64,000 nt of DNA, taken from positions 1 through 64,000 of the forward strand of contig VRUJ01000018.1 of assembly GCA_019456165.1 (NCBI GenBank), written 5' to 3'. Positions 63,610 through 64,000 of this stretch are shown piece after piece. The notes below the pieces were generated by a model. That model searched no databases and had not been told where the DNA came from. It worked only from the letters and a program-made list of their open reading frames with translations. Both the position numbers and the translations under genes were made by a program. Source of the stretch: Chloroflexota bacterium (GTDB lineage Bacteria; Chloroflexota; Anaerolineae; Anaerolineales; UBA11579). Position 1 is the stretch's first letter; the number at the start of each line of letters is the position of its first letter.

Positions 63610-64000
63610 TTAGGGCCGCGCCACCCTCAAATTATCAAATGCCACTATCAAACCTCCCTCGTCTGCCGTAGCAGCTACAAGCCCAACCCAGCCTTCTCTG
63701 AGCTTGTTATCCCGCACCACACCGAGCAGTATTCCATTTAAATAGAAATCAAAGCGGTCCTCCAGCGCTACTACTCGCAGATGCTGTCTCCCTTCTGCCA
63801 TTGCGCTTTCGGGGAGGCGAGCCCAACAACCAATTTCGTAATCGGTTGAGTTTGTCAGCGGTATGAAGAATTCATTGTTGGCATAGTATGAACAGTAGGT
63901 TCCCTCACTGCCAATCACAAACGCGTAGCGTTCAAAACCCGATACCCGAAACACAACCCCAAAATAATACGCCCCCTCTGGAGGAACTGACAATAGGCTA
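63610..64000 (-). CDS. C-terminal part of a lipoprotein-like LamG-domain protein (cut by window edge)
   Basis: The open frame runs off the right edge of the window. The visible 130 residues contain YYFGVVFRVSGFERYAFVIG and FDFYLNGILLGVVRDNKL, matching the C-terminal domain of the lipoprotein at 2663-3586. The missing N-terminus presumably carries a signal peptide and linker. No function can be given beyond a likely surface role. Confidence 0.65.
   Translation of the reverse strand, partial: SLLSVPPEGAYYFGVVFRVSGFERYAFVIGSEGTYCSYYANNEFFIPLTNSTDYEIGCWARLPESAMAEGRQHLRVVALEDRFDFYLNGILLGVVRDNKLREGWVGLVAATADEGGLIVAFDNLRVARP

Overview
The window looks like chromosomal DNA of a member of the Chloroflexota, most likely class Anaerolineae. 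This is inferred from gene content. There are many lipoproteins with a lipobox followed by Thr/Pro-rich linkers, arrays of very large YfhO-type and GT-C-like membrane proteins, ABC-ATPase/LytTR regulators, and a CcdA/TlpA/glutaredoxin-DUF2085 set. No taxonomic marker such as rRNA is present. Base composition is moderate, with AT-richer islands at about 32.5-33.8 kb and 42-43.6 kb.

Layout. 0-9.5 kb: acetyl-CoA synthetase (acs), surface lipoproteins (one split by an in-frame TGA), a PqqB-like metallo-hydrolase, an AI-2E-family exporter and an SDR oxidoreductase. Next comes a scar where the 5' end of an IS256-like transposase gene abuts the C-terminal half of an EAL domain. 9.9-21.2 kb: five big polytopic membrane proteins (two YfhO-like, three GT-C-like) with a nitroreductase, an AlkA-like glycosylase and a LysE exporter between them. 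21.3-24.6 kb: a coiled-coil zinc-ribbon protein and a membrane-anchored NACHT-like/HEAT NTPase. 24.8-30.9 kb: the pgeF-yggS-yggT-DUF167 operon, a thiol-redox operon (ccdA, tlpA, glutaredoxin-DUF2085 fusion) and a Tat-type L,D-transpeptidase. 31-34 kb: a polysaccharide pyruvyl transferase and a PP-loop enzyme. 34-41 kb: a decaying ABC/LytTR regulator and ABC-2 exporter locus with an ECF sigma/anti-sigma pair inserted in it. 42-43.6 kb: two adjacent proteins with PD-(D/E)XK-like motifs.

The centrepiece is 46.2-53.9 kb, a compact one-direction bacterial microcompartment (BMC) operon. In transcription order it encodes a GntR/UTRA regulator, an RpiB-like isomerase, DeoC (deoxyribose-phosphate aldolase), two BMC-P proteins, a CoA-acylating aldehyde dehydrogenase, BMC-H, an EutJ-like ATPase, BMC-T, an accessory protein and two more BMC-P proteins. 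The content matches the published sugar-phosphate-utilising (SPU) BMC class. DeoC would release acetaldehyde inside the shell and the dehydrogenase would convert it to acetyl-CoA. Four non-shell proteins carry helices resembling encapsulation peptides. DeoC has an extra N-terminal Cys4 motif, the RpiB homologue lacks the usual catalytic cysteine, and the EutJ-like gene lacks a canonical start codon. A sigma-70-like promoter followed by three tandem 10-bp repeats lies just upstream of the regulator gene.

54-64 kb: a large lipoprotein, a housekeeping block (der, a YbbR protein, the cdaA diadenylate cyclase and a coaE fused to an extra C-terminal domain), kbl, three tRNAs (Ser-TGA, Ser-GCT, Arg-GCG), a cupin and a lipoprotein truncated by the window edge. 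A further tRNA-Glu(TTC) lies at 45.1 kb. Small palindromic and inverted repeats recur in the intergenic regions.
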